Assembly (NCBI RefSeq): GCF_025457605.1 | Contig: NZ_JAMZFY010000002.1 | Location: 186,001 to 250,000, forward strand | From: Haloarcula laminariae | Lineage (GTDB): Archaea > Halobacteriota > Halobacteria > Halobacteriales > Haloarculaceae | Reading direction: 5' to 3' | DNA: 64,000 nt | Shown here: piece after piece, positions 1 through 8,002 of the stretch | Position numbering within the stretch: the first letter of the stretch is position 1 | Layout: each line of letters starts with the position of its first letter | Translations under genes and position numbers: made by a program | The notes under the pieces: generated by a model | The model's database searches: none | Seen by the model: the letters and a program-made list of their open reading frames with translations, nothing else | Told to the model about the DNA's origin: nothing

Positions 1-1
1 G

Positions 2-196
2 TTCGACCCCGTTGCGGGGATGGAAGGCCCGGACGACTACGTTCCCCACGTGACGATAGCCCGGGGTGGCGACCCCGAAGCGGCCCGGCGGCTGACCGAG
101 CGGGAGATAGAACCCGTCGAATGGGCCGTCGAGGAACTGGTCTTTTTCGACGCCGAGCGGGGCCAGTCGGTGAGTCGGGTGTCGCTCCCGGCGTGA
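2..196 (+). CDS. 2'-5' RNA ligase family protein, C-terminal part (5' end outside window)
   Basis: Open from the window edge in frame 2, so only the last 64 residues are seen. They contain HVTIAR, which fits the second HxT motif of the 2H phosphoesterase / 2'-5' RNA ligase (ThpR) family; the first HxT motif would lie upstream of the window. The family acts on 2',3'-cyclic phosphate or 2'-5' linked RNA ends. The ending with hydrophobic strand VEELVFFDAE and RVSLP fits the last strands of the fold. The assignment rests on one motif and the strand pattern, so it is good but not certain. Confidence 0.7.
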   Translation, partial: FDPVAGMEGPDDYVPHVTIARGGDPEAARRLTEREIEPVEWAVEELVFFDAERGQSVSRVSLPA

Positions 197-390
197 GCCG
201 ATTTGTCGGAGAGTCGGTCCGGGCTGTGGCGAACAGGCGGCACACGAGGACCCGGAGCGTCGTGCCGCGCACCCGCGTTCCGCTCCGGGGCAGTGGTCAG
301 CGCATAGTCGGAGGTGGTCCCGCCATCACCCATGAACCTCCGGAGGCGACGTAGCAACGCTTTTGCCGCCGCCCACCCTCGGCATCACGT

Positions 391-813
391 ATGGATTATC
401 GGTCCGTCGAGACTTCGGAGGAGTACGTCTGCCGGCTGGACCACGGCGCGGACTGGCGCGCCGAAATCGAGTCGCTGGCCGACGACGAAGGAATAGACGC
501 CGCGTTCTTCTACGGCCTGGGGGCCGTCAAGGACGCCGAGGTGTGGTTCTACGACCAGGACCGGATGGAGTACGACTCGATGGTCTTCTCGGAGCCGCTG
601 GAGGTCGCCGCCTGTATGGGGAACGTCTCGTGGCTCGACGGGGAGCGGTTCGCCCACACCCACGCCGTCCTCTCCCGTCCCGACGGCGAGGCCATCGCGG
701 GCCACCTCAACAGCGCGACAGTCTGGGCCGGCGAGCTGTACGTGCGCGCGTTCGACGCGGAGCTGGAGCGAGTCCACGACGAGCCGACCGACCTGGACCT
801 CTGGGAGCTGTAG
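391..813 (+). CDS. PPC/DUF296 domain protein
   Basis: 140 residues matching in full the plants-and-prokaryotes-conserved (PPC, DUF296) fold: N-terminal strand with D-Y-R-S-V-E, the central FFYGLGAVKDAEVWFYD segment, and the family's His-containing core FAHTHAVLSRPDG followed by GHLNSATVW, then a C-terminal VHDEPTDLDLWEL tail. Archaeal members are small trimeric proteins, often annotated as DNA-binding, but the biochemical role is not established. The stop codon directly abuts the start codon of polD2, so the two genes are probably co-transcribed. Confidence 0.85.
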   Translation: MDYRSVETSEEYVCRLDHGADWRAEIESLADDEGIDAAFFYGLGAVKDAEVWFYDQDRMEYDSMVFSEPLEVAACMGNVSWLDGERFAHTHAVLSRPDGEAIAGHLNSATVWAGELYVRAFDAELERVHDEPTDLDLWEL

Positions 814-3800
814 ATGCGCGAGGCCGACGAGCGCTACTTCGAGACGCTCGAAACGGAGCTCGACTCGGCCATGCGCGTCGCCGAGCGCGCCCGCGAGCGC
901 GGCGGCGACCCGAAGCCGGAGGTGGAGATTCCGACCGCCCGCGACATGGCCGACCGCGTCGAGAACATCCTCGGCATCGACGGCGTCGCCGAGCGGGTCC
1001 GCGAACTCGAAGGCGAGATGTCCCGCGAGGAGGCCGCCCTCGAACTCGTCGACGACTTCGTCGAGGGCACCGTCGGCGACTACGACACCCGCGAGGGGAA
1101 AGTCGAGGGCGCGGTCCGCACCGCGGTCGCCCTGCTGACCGAGGGCGTCGTCGCGGCCCCCATCGAGGGCATCGACCGCGTCGAGTTGCTCGAAAACGAC
1201 GACGGGACGGAGTTCATCAACGTCTACTACGCCGGCCCGATTCGCTCCGCCGGCGGGACGGCACAGGCGCTCTCAGTCCTCGTCGCCGACTACGCCCGTG
1301 CGCTGCTTGGCATCGAGCAGTACAACGCCCGCGAGGAGGAGGTCGGCCGCTACGCCGAGGAGATAGACCTCTACGACAAGGACACCGGCTTGCAGTACTC
1401 GCCCAAGGAAAAGGAGACGAAGTTCATCGCCGAGCACATGCCGATTATGCTGGACGGCGAGGCCACCGGCGACGAGGAGGTGTCGGGCTACCGGGACCTC
1501 GAACGGGTGGACTCCAACTCCGCCCGCGGCGGCATGTGTCTGGTGCTGGCGGAGGGTATCGCGCTGAAGGCGCCCAAGATTCAGCGCTACACTCGCAACC
1601 TGGACGAGGTCGACTGGCCCTGGCTCCAGGACCTCATCGACGGCACCATCGGCGAAGACAGCGAGGCCGACGAGGGGGAGGACGCGGACGACGGGGGCGA
1701 CGACGCGAGCGAGGATGGGGCCGACGATACTGACGAGCGGGCCGGCCCGCCACGGGTCGACCCGGCCAAGAAGTACCTCCGGGACCTCATCGCCGGCCGC
1801 CCCGTCTTCTCCCATCCCTCCAAGTCCGGGGGCTTCCGCCTGCGCTACGGCCGCGCCCGGAACCACGGCTTCGCGACCGCCGGGGTACATCCGGCGACGA
1901 TGCATCTCGTCGACGACTTCCTCGCCACCGGGACGCAGATAAAGACCGAGCGCCCGGGCAAGGCCGCCGGGGTCGTCCCCGTCGACAGCATCGAGGGGCC
2001 GACGGTGCGGCTTGCCAACGGCGACGTGCGCCGCATCGACGACGTGGAGACGGCCCGCGAGATCGGCAACGGCGTCGAGAAGATTCTGGACCTGGGGGAG
2101 TACCTCGTCAACTACGGCGAGTTCGTCGAGAACAACCACCCGCTCGCGCCCGCGTCCTACACCGTCGAGTGGTGGGAGCAGGACTTCGAAGCGGCGGGGG
2201 CCGACGTACAGGCGATGCGGGACGACCCGGGCGTCGACCTCGCAGAGCCCAGCGCCGCCGAAGCGCTCGACTGGGCCAGCGACTACGACGCGCCGCTGCA
2301 CCCCAAATACACCTACCTCTGGCACGACGTGACCATCGAGCAGTTTGAGGCGCTGGCCGACGCCGTCGAGTCGGCCGACGTGACAGCCACCGACGGGGCC
2401 GTCGTCGAGTCCCCGGAAGCGAGCGATGGCGACCTCGTCCTCGAAAACACCGACCTCGTCCGGCAGGCGCTCGAACGCCTGCTCGTCGAACACACCCAGG
2501 AGGACGACCGCCTGGTCGTCTCCGACTGGCTCCCGCTGGTCCGGACGCTGGGGTTCTCGCGGTCGCTCTCCCGGGACTGGACCCCCGACGACATCTCCGA
2601 ACACGCCCGGACCTACGGCGAGCAGGAGGCCGCCGACGCCATCGGCTACGTCGACGACGAGCTGGGCGACACGGCTGGTCGCAACGCCATCGAGGCGGTC
2701 AACGAGATATCCCCGTTCGAGGTCCGCGAGCGGGCGCCGACCCGCATCGGCAACCGGATGGGTCGGCCCGAGAAATCCGAGCGCCGGGACCTCTCGCCCG
2801 CGGTCCACACGCTCTTTCCCATCGGCGAGGCCGGCGGGGCACAGCGAGACGTGGCCGCCGCGACGAAGCACTCGGACTCGATGACGGAGACGCCGGGCCG
2901 CGTCGAGGTGGAAGTGGCCAGACGGCGCTGTCCCGACTGCGGCACCGAGGGCTACGAGGCCCGCTGTCCCGACTGCGACGCCATCGCCGAGACCGTCTAC
3001 GTCTGCCCGGACTGCGAGATGGAGGTCGAACCCGACGAGTCGGGTCGCGCGGAGTGTGACCGCTGTGAGACGCTGGCCTCCCCGACCCAGTACAGGGAAC
3101 TGGACCTCCAGGAGAGCTATCGGGACGCGCTACAGAACGCCGAGGAGCGCGAGACGGCCTTCGAGACGCTGAAGGCCGTCAAGGGGCTCACGAGCGAGAC
3201 CAAGCTCCCCGAGCCGATGGAGAAGGGCATCCTCCGGGCGAAACACGACGTCTCCGCGTTCAAGGACGGCACCGTCCGCTACGACATGACCGACCTGCCG
3301 GTGACGGCGCTCAGACCCGCGGAGCTCGACGTCGAACCCGAGCGCCTGCGGGCGCTCGGCTACGAGACCGACATCCACGGCGACCCCCTGACCCACCCCG
3401 ACCAGCTGTTCGAGCTGAAGGTCCAGGACATCGTCCTCTCGGAGGGGGCGGCCGAGCACATGCTCCAGACCGCCGCCTTCGTCGACGACCTGCTGGAGCA
3501 GTACTACGGTCTCGACCGCTACTACGAGTTCGACGACCGCGACGATTTGGTGGGCGAGCTCGTCTTCGGGATGGCCCCACACACCAGCGCGGCGACAGTC
3601 GGCAGAGTTGTCGGATTTACGTCAGCTGCCGTCGGGTACGCGCATCCGTACTTTCACGCGGCTAAGCGGCGCAACTGCGACGGAGACGAAGACTGTGTGA
3701 TGCTTCTCATGGATGGTTTGTTGAATTTTAGTAAATCCTATCTTCCTGATAAGAGAGGCGGCCGCATGGACGCCCCGCTCGTGATGTCCTCGCGTATCGA

Positions 3801-4428
3801 CCCGAGCGAAATCGACGACGAGGCCCACAACATGGACATCATGGAGCGGTACCCGCGGGAGTTCTACGAGGCGACCCGTGAACTCACAGACCCGGCGGAG
3901 GTCGAGGACATCATGACCATCGCCGAGGAGACGCTTGGCACCGACCGCGAGTACACCGATTTCCGCCACACGCACGACACCTCGGACATCGCGGCCGGAC
4001 CGGACCTCTCGGCGTACAAGACGCTGGGGTCGATGGAGGAGAAGATGGACGCACAGCTGCATCTCTCGCGGAAACTGCGAGCGGTCGTGGAATCGGACGT
4101 GGCCGAGCGCATCATCGAGTATCACTTCCTGCCCGACCTCATCGGGAACCTCCGGGCCTTCTCCCGCCAGGAGGTCCGCTGTCTGGACTGCGGCGAGAAG
4201 TACCGCCGGATGCCCCTGACCGGCGACTGCCGGGAGTGTGGCGGTCGCGTGAACCTCACGGTGCATCAGGGGTCGGTCAACAAGTACATCGACACCGCGA
4301 TTCGGGTCGCAGACGAGTTCGGCGCCAGAGACTACACCAAACAGCGGCTCAAGATTCTGGAGACGAAAATCGAGTCGGTGTTCCAGAACGACCACAACAA
4401 GCAGTCCGGCATCGCCGATTTCATGTGA
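814..4428 (+). CDS. polD2: DNA polymerase D large subunit (DP2)
   Basis: 1204 residues, the catalytic subunit of archaeal family D replicative polymerase. The invariant NCDGDED motif lies at residues 954-960 with Asp956 and Asp958 as the metal-binding pair. Two zinc-binding regions are visible: a cluster of CPDC pairs at about 705-755 and CLDC...CREC near residue 1122. An acidic, low-complexity insertion sits at about 283-312. The protein is contiguous and no intein is present, although this motif is the known intein site in several archaea. Codons from about residue 930 to 982 are much richer in A/T than the rest (see findings). The start ATG follows the upstream stop without a gap. The partner DP1 is encoded at 20693-22261. 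Confidence 0.97.
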   Translation: MREADERYFETLETELDSAMRVAERARERGGDPKPEVEIPTARDMADRVENILGIDGVAERVRELEGEMSREEAALELVDDFVEGTVGDYDTREGKVEGAVRTAVALLTEGVVAAPIEGIDRVELLENDDGTEFINVYYAGPIRSAGGTAQALSVLVADYARALLGIEQYNAREEEVGRYAEEIDLYDKDTGLQYSPKEKETKFIAEHMPIMLDGEATGDEEVSGYRDLERVDSNSARGGMCLVLAEGIALKAPKIQRYTRNLDEVDWPWLQDLIDGTIGEDSEADEGEDADDGGDDASEDGADDTDERAGPPRVDPAKKYLRDLIAGRPVFSHPSKSGGFRLRYGRARNHGFATAGVHPATMHLVDDFLATGTQIKTERPGKAAGVVPVDSIEGPTVRLANGDVRRIDDVETAREIGNGVEKILDLGEYLVNYGEFVENNHPLAPASYTVEWWEQDFEAAGADVQAMRDDPGVDLAEPSAAEALDWASDYDAPLHPKYTYLWHDVTIEQFEALADAVESADVTATDGAVVESPEASDGDLVLENTDLVRQALERLLVEHTQEDDRLVVSDWLPLVRTLGFSRSLSRDWTPDDISEHARTYGEQEAADAIGYVDDELGDTAGRNAIEAVNEISPFEVRERAPTRIGNRMGRPEKSERRDLSPAVHTLFPIGEAGGAQRDVAAATKHSDSMTETPGRVEVEVARRRCPDCGTEGYEARCPDCDAIAETVYVCPDCEMEVEPDESGRAECDRCETLASPTQYRELDLQESYRDALQNAEERETAFETLKAVKGLTSETKLPEPMEKGILRAKHDVSAFKDGTVRYDMTDLPVTALRPAELDVEPERLRALGYETDIHGDPLTHPDQLFELKVQDIVLSEGAAEHMLQTAAFVDDLLEQYYGLDRYYEFDDRDDLVGELVFGMAPHTSAATVGRVVGFTSAAVGYAHPYFHAAKRRNCDGDEDCVMLLMDGLLNFSKSYLPDKRGGRMDAPLVMSSRIDPSEIDDEAHNMDIMERYPREFYEATRELTDPAEVEDIMTIAEETLGTDREYTDFRHTHDTSDIAAGPDLSAYKTLGSMEEKMDAQLHLSRKLRAVVESDVAERIIEYHFLPDLIGNLRAFSRQEVRCLDCGEKYRRMPLTGDCRECGGRVNLTVHQGSVNKYIDTAIRVADEFGARDYTKQRLKILETKIESVFQNDHNKQSGIADFM

Positions 4429-4478
4429 GCGGGTCAGGAGGTGAGCGCGGTCCGGCGTTTATACCTCATGTTGGAGAC

Positions 4479-4642
4479 ATGAGCATGTATCAAACCGGTT
4501 CACGCGACGGCGCTGCCTGCTCGCGCTCGGGGTGAGCGGACTGGCGGGCTGTGCACAGTACAAGGTGGGGTCGGGCGGGACGACGGAGCTCCGACTGGTC
4601 GTCCCCCAGACGCTATCCGGCGCCGAGGCCGTCGCGCTCTGA
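4479..4642 (+). pseudogene. Remnant of a Tat-type lipoprotein gene
   Basis: In the frame starting at 4481 there is a 53-codon stretch reading RRRCLLALGVSGLAGC, a textbook haloarchaeal twin-arginine signal with lipobox, followed by about 30 residues and TGA at 4640-4642. No start codon exists in that frame after the upstream in-frame TGA; the nearby ATG at 4479 is in another frame and stops after 18 codons. The likely explanation is a one-base frameshift after the start plus loss of the mature domain. It lies in the 303-base gap after polD2, and nothing else was recognised there. Could also be a very short expressed peptide, but this seems less likely. Confidence 0.5.
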
Positions 4643-4731
4643 TACGGCGGCTTTCCAGGTCAGGCCGCAAGACGGGCGTCTGCCGGTCGTCCGATGGGTG
4701 CTTTTGGCGGTCCAATCGCATCGTAGTTGGT

Positions 4732-4941
4732 ATGACAACGCATCCCGAGCGAGTGGCGACGCCCCGGTCACCGGGCCTCCCCGAAAACCGCGAACGGCCG
4801 TCGGTTTCGACCGCCGTCAGAGAGCTACAGATAGCTCTCCTGGAGTGTCGCGTGGCCGCCTTAGAACAGCAACTCGAAGCCGAACGGGAGAAACGCCAGG
4901 CCGTCGTCGACCGGTACGAGCGACTGCTGGCGGAGCGGTGA
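4732..4941 (+). CDS. Small coiled-coil protein
   Basis: 69 residues. The N-terminal half is polar and proline-containing and the C-terminal half (about 30-69) is a heptad-rich helix, LQIALLECRVAALEQQLEAER, that predicts a coiled coil. Codon use with strong GC at third positions supports real coding. No known domain and no recognised function; it may be a dimeric accessory protein. It ends 5 bases before the convergent serA stop. Confidence 0.6.
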   Translation: MTTHPERVATPRSPGLPENRERPSVSTAVRELQIALLECRVAALEQQLEAEREKRQAVVDRYERLLAER

Positions 4942-4946
4942 CCGCG

Positions 4947-6533
4947 TTACTCGTCGCCCAGGGCGACGTAGGTCGTCTCGATGATGCGGTCGTCGGCGTT
5001 GAGTCGGTCGATGAGGTCGACGGCGGGCTTCTCGTCCAGGTTGTAGATGGAGAGCGCCTCCCCGCCGATGGTCTCGCGGCCGTTGAACATCCCGGCGATG
5101 TTGATGTCGGCCTCGCCTAGGGCGGTGCCGATGAAGCCGATGGTACCCGGTTCGTCACGGTTGCGGACGACGAGCATGTGCCCGTGGGGGACGGCCTCGA
5201 TGCGGTGGCCGTCGATGCGGACGATGCGGGACTCCTCGCCGCCGAACTGGGTCCCACAGACCGACACCGACTCCTCGCCGTCGGAGACGGTGACGGTGAT
5301 GAGGCTCTGGTAGTCCTCCGCCGAGGAGGTCTTTGACTCGGTCACGTCGATGCCGCGCTCCTCGGCTATCTGGGGGGCGTTGACGGCGTTGACCTGGATG
5401 TCCGAGGGGGTGAAGACGCCCTCCAGCGCGCTGGCGGTGACGTACTCGACGTCCTCGTCGGCGATGTCGCCGGCGTAGGTGACCTCGACGGAGCTCATGT
5501 GGCCGTCGAACAGCTGGACGGCGATGCGACCCGCCGTGGAGGCGAGTTCGAGGTACGGCTCGACGGCCTCGAAGGTGGCCCTGTCGAGCGAGGGGGCGTT
5601 GAGCGCGTTGGCGACGGGCTGGCCGTTGGCCGCGGCGATGATCTGCTCGGCCGTAGAGGTGGCGACGTTCTCCTGGGCGGCCTCGGTCGACGCCCCGAGG
5701 TGGGGTGTGACGATGACGTCGTCGACATCGAGCAGCGGGGAGTCCTCGGCGAGGGGCTCCTCGGCGAAGACGTCCAGGGCAGCGCCGTTGAGGATACCGT
5801 CTTCGACGGCTTCGGCGAGGGCGGGCTCGTCGATGATACCGCCGCGGGCGCAGTTGACGACGTAGCCGCCTTCGAGCAGGGCGAGCTCCTCCTCGCCGAT
5901 CATGTTCTCGGTCTCGGGGGTCAGCGGCGTGTGGATGGTGACGAAGTCGGCCGCCTCCAGGCAGTCTTCGAGGTCGTCGGCGAGCCTGGCACCGAACTGC
6001 TTGGCCCGCTCCTCGCTGATGTAGGGGTCGAAAGTGACGATGTCCATCCCCAGGCTGCCGAGTCGCTTGGCGACCTGCTGGCCGACGCGGCCGAAGCCGA
6101 CGACGCCGAGGGTCTTGTTGTTGACCTCGGTGCCGAGGAACTCGCCTTTGGCCCAGTCGCCGCCTTTGAGGCGGTCGTGGGCCTGTGGGATAGAGCGGGC
6201 GGTAGCGAAGGCCATCGCGACGCTGTGTTCGGCGGCGGCGCGGACGTTACCGTCGGGGGCGTTGGCGACGATGACCCCGTGGTCGGTGGCGGCGTCGATG
6301 TCGATGTTGTCGACGCCGATGCCGGCCCGACCGACGATGATGAGGTCGGGCGCCGCGGCGAGCACCTCGTCGGTGACCTCGGTGCCCGAGCGGACGATGA
6401 GCGCGTTGGCGTCCGAGACCGCATCGAGCAGCGCCTCGCCCTCGACGTCGTAGGCTGTGACTACCTCGTGGCCCGCCTCGCGTAACCGGTCGAGCCCGGC
6501 GTCTGCGATGGGGTCCGTGACGAGTACCTTCAT
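4947..6533 (-). CDS. serA: D-3-phosphoglycerate dehydrogenase
   Basis: 528 residues, full-length type-1 SerA. It oxidises 3-phosphoglycerate to 3-phosphohydroxypyruvate with NAD, the first step of serine synthesis. Seen: the N-terminal substrate domain (VLVTDPIADAGL), Rossmann motif GVVGFGRVGQQVAKRL near residues 145-160, catalytic-region signatures NCARGGIIDEPAL and TPHLGAST (His), an intervening ASB domain, and a C-terminal ACT domain starting about residue 450 (MLVVRNRDEPGTIGFIG) that usually mediates serine feedback. A TATA-like sequence lies about 25 bases before the ATG. The serB gene for the last step of the pathway is also in the window, at 24224-24856. Confidence 0.96.
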   Translation of the reverse strand: MKVLVTDPIADAGLDRLREAGHEVVTAYDVEGEALLDAVSDANALIVRSGTEVTDEVLAAAPDLIIVGRAGIGVDNIDIDAATDHGVIVANAPDGNVRAAAEHSVAMAFATARSIPQAHDRLKGGDWAKGEFLGTEVNNKTLGVVGFGRVGQQVAKRLGSLGMDIVTFDPYISEERAKQFGARLADDLEDCLEAADFVTIHTPLTPETENMIGEEELALLEGGYVVNCARGGIIDEPALAEAVEDGILNGAALDVFAEEPLAEDSPLLDVDDVIVTPHLGASTEAAQENVATSTAEQIIAAANGQPVANALNAPSLDRATFEAVEPYLELASTAGRIAVQLFDGHMSSVEVTYAGDIADEDVEYVTASALEGVFTPSDIQVNAVNAPQIAEERGIDVTESKTSSAEDYQSLITVTVSDGEESVSVCGTQFGGEESRIVRIDGHRIEAVPHGHMLVVRNRDEPGTIGFIGTALGEADINIAGMFNGRETIGGEALSIYNLDEKPAVDLIDRLNADDRIIETTYVALGDE

Positions 6534-6621
6534 ACCGGACCGAACTTACTGGGGCGGCATAACGCTTGTTTTCTCGGCGCGGCGTGGCCACTGTCGGCGA
6601 GCAAATCGGAAAAGTCCGGAG

Positions 6622-6789
6622 CTACCGCCACTCGGGGAGCGAGGCGGCGTCCGCGAGCGGGAGTGTCATGTACGCGTCGTCGGTCGAGACGTCCGCGATG
6701 ACGAACGTATCAGTCGGCCCTTCCTCGACGGAAGCCATGACCTCCGATTCGGCAGCAACCTGCGTTGGGGCAACCGTATCCGGCTCCAT
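6622..6789 (-). CDS. 55-residue conserved haloarchaeal protein
   Basis: Starts at the ATG complementary to 6787-6789 and ends at TAG (6622-6624). The C-terminal part, FVIADVSTDDAYMTLPLADAASLPEWR, is a pattern I recognise from small haloarchaeal orphans (I believe filed as DUF7556). Function unknown. A clear TATA box at 6811-6820 lies 22-31 bases ahead of the ATG, so the message is probably leaderless, which supports this start and that the gene is expressed. There is no signal peptide or membrane segment. Confidence 0.75.
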   Translation of the reverse strand: MEPDTVAPTQVAAESEVMASVEEGPTDTFVIADVSTDDAYMTLPLADAASLPEWR

Positions 6790-6810
6790 GCATGTGAATA
6801 TGTAACACCC

Positions 6811-6820
6811 GTATATAAAA
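6811..6820 (-). promoter_or_regulatory. TATA box of the 55-residue gene
   Basis: Minus-strand reading TTTTATATAC, 22-31 bases upstream of the ATG ending at 6789. This is the spacing expected for a leaderless haloarchaeal transcript. Confidence 0.6.
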
Positions 6821-6896
6821 ACTACGAAATCCGCGGAAGGCGCGGCGGTAGTATCAGGGTTTTGAACAGTCCCGGGGGAGGCTCAGCAACCGAAGC

Positions 6897-6925
6897 GGGG
6901 GCGTGTTTCGACCCCACACGCCCCC
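6897..6925. repeat. Perfect 10-bp inverted repeat
   Basis: GGGGGCGTGT at 6897-6906 and its exact complement ACACGCCCCC at 6916-6925, separated by nine bases. It is isolated between two divergent promoters, so it is not an obvious terminator; an operator or a small structured RNA is possible. Confidence 0.6.
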
Positions 6926-7156
6926 TATCGGGCGTTACAGGCGGCCAGCCGTTCCCAGCGAGGATATTCATCCCTGCGTCTGCGTGCCCGCCGTCACGTC
7001 GACAGCGCAGCTTACCGTTCGAAACGCCGGCGGACGAGCGGCGCTGTCGTGTGGATTCCCACACGTAGCCGGCGCCGACGGGACGGGTTCGAGCGCGACG
7101 GCCCGACGAGCCCGATGTTAACTACTTAGTAGGTGCGGGGCGGAGCTTTGGCCAGT

Positions 7157-8002
7157 ATGAACGTCGCAGACGCTATGACGCCGCGCTCGGAGGTCGTCAC
7201 GGTGGAAATTCCGGGCACCCGTGACGACGTGCTGGAGTATCTGCAGAAGCGGGCTTTCTCGTCAGTTCCCGTGATCAAAGAGACCGACGACGGCGAACAG
7301 TTCCGCGGACTCGTCTCCCGGGACGCCCTCATCAACCGGCCCGACGAGGACCAGCTGGCCCTGCTGGTCGATGAGGTCCCGACCATCACCGCCGACGCCA
7401 CCATCGAGGCGGCGGCCGAGCTGATGCTCGCGGAGGGGGAACGCCGGGTGCCGGTCGTCGACGGGCGCCTGGAGGGAATCATCACGGTGACTGACATCGT
7501 CCACGCCATCGCCAACGGCGACACCGTCGGCGACAGCGAGGTCGGCGGCCTGGCCCGCAGCGATATCAACTGTCTCTACGCCGGGAGCCCGCTGACCGTC
7601 GCCGAACGGGAGCTGTCCTACGCCGAAGTGCCCTACGGCGTCGTGCTCGACGACGACGGGGACATGGCGGGGATGCTCACCGTGGTCGACATCATCGAGG
7701 TCGCCCGCGTCGTGGAGGGCGAGGACGACACCGGCGACTCCATCGCCAACCAGGACGACGACTGGGCCTGGGAGGGTATCAAGGCCGTCGGCGGGCGCTA
7801 CATGCCCACGCGCAACGTCGAGATACCGGTCGAACCCGTCCGGGAGTTCATGACCGGCGACGTCGTCACCGTCAGCAAACGGCGCACCGCCAAGGAGGCC
7901 GCACAGCTGATGATAGAGCACGACATCGAGCAGATTCCGCTCGTCTCGGGCGACGAGCTCGTCGGTATCGTCCGTGACGTCGACCTGCTGGAGGGGCTAT
8001 GA
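7157..8002 (+). CDS. Four-CBS-domain protein
   Basis: 281 residues made of tandem CBS motifs, paired in two Bateman modules: residues about 1-125 (MNVADAMTPRSEVVTVEIPGT, then TITADATIEAAAELM) and about 130-281 (INCLYAGSPLTVAERE, then VREFMTGDVVTVSKRRTAKEAAQLM). CBS pairs bind adenosyl ligands such as AMP, ATP or SAM and act as energy sensors; there is no fused enzyme or transporter domain here, so the target is unknown. The ATG at 7157 was preferred over the in-frame GTG at 7133 because MNVADAMT is the usual beginning of a CBS domain. Its end overlaps the glyS start by four bases (ATGA), suggesting translational coupling. Confidence 0.9.
   Translation: MNVADAMTPRSEVVTVEIPGTRDDVLEYLQKRAFSSVPVIKETDDGEQFRGLVSRDALINRPDEDQLALLVDEVPTITADATIEAAAELMLAEGERRVPVVDGRLEGIITVTDIVHAIANGDTVGDSEVGGLARSDINCLYAGSPLTVAERELSYAEVPYGVVLDDDGDMAGMLTVVDIIEVARVVEGEDDTGDSIANQDDDWAWEGIKAVGGRYMPTRNVEIPVEPVREFMTGDVVTVSKRRTAKEAAQLMIEHDIEQIPLVSGDELVGIVRDVDLLEGL

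Larger units (their letters stand above)
6790..7156. other. Intergenic region with no further gene found
   Basis: 367 bases between the divergent 55-residue gene and the CBS protein. Besides the TATA box at 6811-6820 and the hairpin at 6897-6925, no coding segment with convincing codon use was found in either strand. A weak TATA-like TTAACTAC lies about 30-40 bases before the CBS start. Confidence 0.5.

Noticed and set aside
363-1733. 456-codon plus-strand frame over polD2
   Set aside because: Arg-rich product in the second frame of polD2 without any recognisable fold.
3673-3693. Intein in the PolD large subunit
   Set aside because: The NCDGDED motif is uninterrupted and the protein has intein-free length; only a codon-use patch remains.
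4551-5120. 189-codon frame after polD2
   Set aside because: Runs through the lipoprotein remnant and the coiled-coil gene and ends inside serA antisense, with no consistent coding pattern.
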